Source: Desulfobacteraceae bacterium UBA5623 (GTDB taxonomy: Bacteria; Desulfobacterota; DSM-4660; Desulfatiglandales; Desulfatiglandaceae). Taken from it: a DNA stretch of 15,015 nt. The stretch is taken from assembly GCA_002424495.1 (NCBI GenBank), contig DIKH01000446.1:1-15015 (forward strand). Direction: 5' to 3'. Shown piece after piece: positions 13,279 to 15,015 of this stretch. Below the pieces are notes generated by a model, which did no database searches, had not been told where the DNA came from, and saw only the letters and a program-made list of their open reading frames with translations. How positions within the stretch are numbered: position 1 is the stretch's first letter; every line of letters begins with the position of its first letter. The translations under genes and the position numbers were made by a program.

Positions 13279-14202
13279 ATGAAAGACAAGGCAGTTGTAA
13301 CAGCGGCCATTACCGGAAGCATTCACACCCCGGGAATGACCCCGCATTTACCCATAACGCCTAAAGAGATTGCCGATGAGGCAGTGCGTGCCCATGAGGC
13401 AGGAGCGGCTGTTGCCCACATCCATGTTCGTAATCCCGAGACGGGTCAGCCCATTTCTGATGTGGAGTTGTTTAGACAGGTGGTCACGAACGTAAAGGCG
13501 CGTTGTGACATGATCCTGTGTCTGACAAGCGGTGGCGGACTGGGGATGACGGCGGAACAGAGGCTGATTCCCATATCCACGTTTAAACCGGAACTGGGAT
13601 CATTCAACGCCGGATCAGTAAACTTTGCCCTGTTTCATGCCCTTGATCGTTACAAGGAATTCAAGTTTGACTGGGAGGCTAAGTATCTTGCCTTCACGGA
13701 GGATTTCATCTTTCCCAATACCTTTAAGACGATGAAGGAATTTGCCCGGATTTTTGCCGAAAATGGAACAAAGCCGGAGTTTGAAGTATATGATGCGGGT
13801 ATGATCAACAATGTCGCATTTCTGATCAGCCGTGGCTATGTGAAAACGCCCGTGTATCTTCAGTTTGTCATGGGCGTTTTGGGGGGTATTACCCCGAGTC
13901 CAAAAAATCTATTGTATCTGGTCGAGTATGCCAGAGAATTGATCAAAGATTTTGAATTTTCCGTATGTGTGGCCGGACGTGATCAATTCAATATGTGTAC
14001 TCAGGCGCTTCTACTTGGGGGGAATGTTCGGGTAGGATTGGAAGACAACCTTTACGTGGAAAAGGGCGTCATGGCGAAAAGCAGCGCTGAGCAGGTGGCA
14101 AAGATCATTCGGATCGCCCGGGAGCTTGGCATTGAGCCGGCAACTCCCAACGAAGCACGTCAAATTCTAGGCCTTAAAGGACTGGACAAGGTAAATTACT
14201 AA
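13279..14202 (+). CDS. BKACE (DUF849) beta-keto acid cleavage enzyme
   Basis: A 307-residue TIM-barrel enzyme of the family that includes 3-keto-5-aminohexanoate cleavage enzyme (Kce). It condenses a beta-keto acid with acetyl-CoA, giving acetoacetate and a new CoA ester. The zinc site is visible as His47 and His49 in HIHVRNPETG and Glu255 in VGLEDN, followed by Asp256. It opens with VVTAAITGSIHT and LPITPKEIA as in the family. It is longer than the roughly 275-residue Kce, with extra residues around 125-150. Where Kce has ITGAE, this protein reads ITGSI, so the Glu there is missing and a non-amino substrate is likely. ATG 13279 fits AGGAGG (13266-13271) better than ATG 13273. It is paired with an AtoE-type carrier. 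Confidence 0.88.
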   Translation: MKDKAVVTAAITGSIHTPGMTPHLPITPKEIADEAVRAHEAGAAVAHIHVRNPETGQPISDVELFRQVVTNVKARCDMILCLTSGGGLGMTAEQRLIPISTFKPELGSFNAGSVNFALFHALDRYKEFKFDWEAKYLAFTEDFIFPNTFKTMKEFARIFAENGTKPEFEVYDAGMINNVAFLISRGYVKTPVYLQFVMGVLGGITPSPKNLLYLVEYARELIKDFEFSVCVAGRDQFNMCTQALLLGGNVRVGLEDNLYVEKGVMAKSSAEQVAKIIRIARELGIEPATPNEARQILGLKGLDKVNY

Positions 14203-14222
14203 ACGGTGATAAAACTGTTTAT

Positions 14223-14259
14223 TGTTGCTGGGCTGATCCAGCAGATCAGCCCAGCAACA
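14223..14259 (+). terminator. Perfect 16-bp hairpin after the BKACE gene
   Basis: TGTTGCTGGGCTGATC (14223-14238) and its exact complement (14244-14259) form a 16-bp stem with a CAGCA loop, 20 bases after the BKACE stop codon. It probably ends the operon or protects its message. The T tract that a strong intrinsic terminator needs is missing on the plus strand (ACGTTAAGC follows). A repeat-element origin is possible. Confidence 0.6.
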
Positions 14260-14304
14260 CGTTAAGCTTTTACATCTCAATCAGTTGAAGGAGCGGTGCC
14301 CTAA

Positions 14305-14469
14305 AAAATTCACATCCACAGAGCAGGTATTCCCGGCATTCTCAAACCCCAAGGGAATTCAAAAGCCTTCCTAAAAAGCTGGGCGCGTTTGATACAAAAG
14401 ATCTACGAAGTCGATCCCATGGTCTGCCCAAATTGTCTGGGGAGCATGCGCATCATCAGCTTTATATAA
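14305..14469 (+). pseudogene. C-terminal remnant of an IS91-like transposase-associated protein
   Basis: The plus-strand frame from 14305 reads about 54 residues ending FLKSWARLIQKIYEVDPMVC, then PNCLGSMRIISFI, and stops at TAA 14467. This closely resembles the zinc-ribbon tail (SWARLI, YEVDP, CPxC, MRII) that I know from IS91-family transposases. A stop codon at 14302 cuts the frame, and no start codon or N-terminal transposase domain is present. It is therefore a decayed fragment. It marks past insertion-sequence activity just beyond the metabolic operon. Confidence 0.65.
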
Positions 14470-15015
14470 AACCTGGTGGGCATGTCGCTTACTGCCACAT
14501 TTCCATCGGTAATCGACAAACGTTAAATGTCTTGATTTCGTTTGTTTGTAGATATATATTAGTCTGTTTTTATTGGCATTTTATCAGATACACCCTTACC
14601 GATAACAAATACAAAGTTGGATGTAGGCTTTTCTGATCGATTTATTGATAATGGGTCGAAAGGTGGCATTTTCAAGGGAGGAACGGTCCTGAGGAAGCCT
14701 TCCTGTAAGTGAGCGCCAGATGATTTTGACGGACATGCTTTGGTTCAAGTGATAATCAATCAACTCGGAATTGCCCGACCGGTGACCAATGAGCCAAATA
14801 ATCTGTCCTCCTCCCTTCTAAGTCTCCCTCAACATGTTGAGGTTCCACCAAATACTGAGGCTAAGCGCATCGTTTCATTCTTTATTTATCGTTCCCTCCT
14901 ATTGAACCAATCCCTTGTTATTAGAGGATGAATCAAAAATTCTGGTTTTTTCCGGTTGTTGGCAGGCCGTTTGCTATTATTACATTCATAATCTGTAAAA
15001 GTTAGGATCTCCCCG
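14470..15015. other. Right-end intergenic DNA, no supported gene
   Basis: About 545 bases without a credible gene. Frames that stay open here (14433-14636 and 14740-14931) lack ribosome binding sites and family likeness. A small palindrome, AGGAAG-C-CTTCCT (14692-14704), is present. Part of the stretch may be leftover insertion-sequence flank. No copy of the tRNA-Lys-like att block occurs here. Confidence 0.4.

Noticed and set aside
14740..14931. 63-residue frame near the right end
   Set aside because: It has no ribosome binding site and no family resemblance, and lies in DNA that looks non-coding.
1..15015. CRISPR array, rRNA genes or complete tRNA genes
   Set aside because: I saw no regularly spaced repeats of CRISPR length, no rRNA-like sequence and no complete cloverleaf; only the partial tRNA-Lys block at the left edge.

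Overview
The window looks like a chromosomal segment of an anaerobic, deltaproteobacteria-like (Desulfobacterota) bacterium that carries an integrated mobile element. This placement is inferred from gene style and the metabolic genes; nothing in the sequence proves it.

Left part (1-6767): a compact, one-direction integrated element. Bases 1-25 match the 3' half of a tRNA-Lys(CTT) gene on the minus strand, the usual scar of tRNA-targeted integration. Then come a well-formed promoter, paired 9-bp direct repeats, a tyrosine integrase, an unrecognised 403-residue protein, and a tightly coupled four-gene block. The block holds an AlpA/excisionase-type HTH protein, an 818-residue primase-polymerase/DUF3987 helicase-like fusion, a small linker-rich protein, and a terminase-small-subunit-like protein. 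No capsid, portal, tail, lysis or large-terminase gene is visible. This set (int, small regulator, primase, lone terS) is the layout of a phage satellite (PICI-like), and that is my leading interpretation.

Middle part (6768-10257): accessory cargo. A DUF4062 protein (possible defence role) lies on the opposite strand. It is followed by a serine recombinase with its own promoter, a decayed stretch with two short signal-peptide-like coding remnants, and a NERD-domain nuclease-like protein with a zinc ribbon. The right attachment site was not found, so the right boundary of the element is unknown.

Right part (10254-15015): metabolic and transport genes. An MFS transporter starts inside the stop codon of the NERD gene. 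After a 384-base gap come an AtoE-type short-chain fatty acid transporter and a BKACE (DUF849) beta-keto acid cleavage enzyme, probably one operon handling acetoacetate-like acids. A perfect 16-bp hairpin follows. Next is the C-terminal remnant of an IS91-like transposase-associated protein, then about 545 bases with no supported gene.
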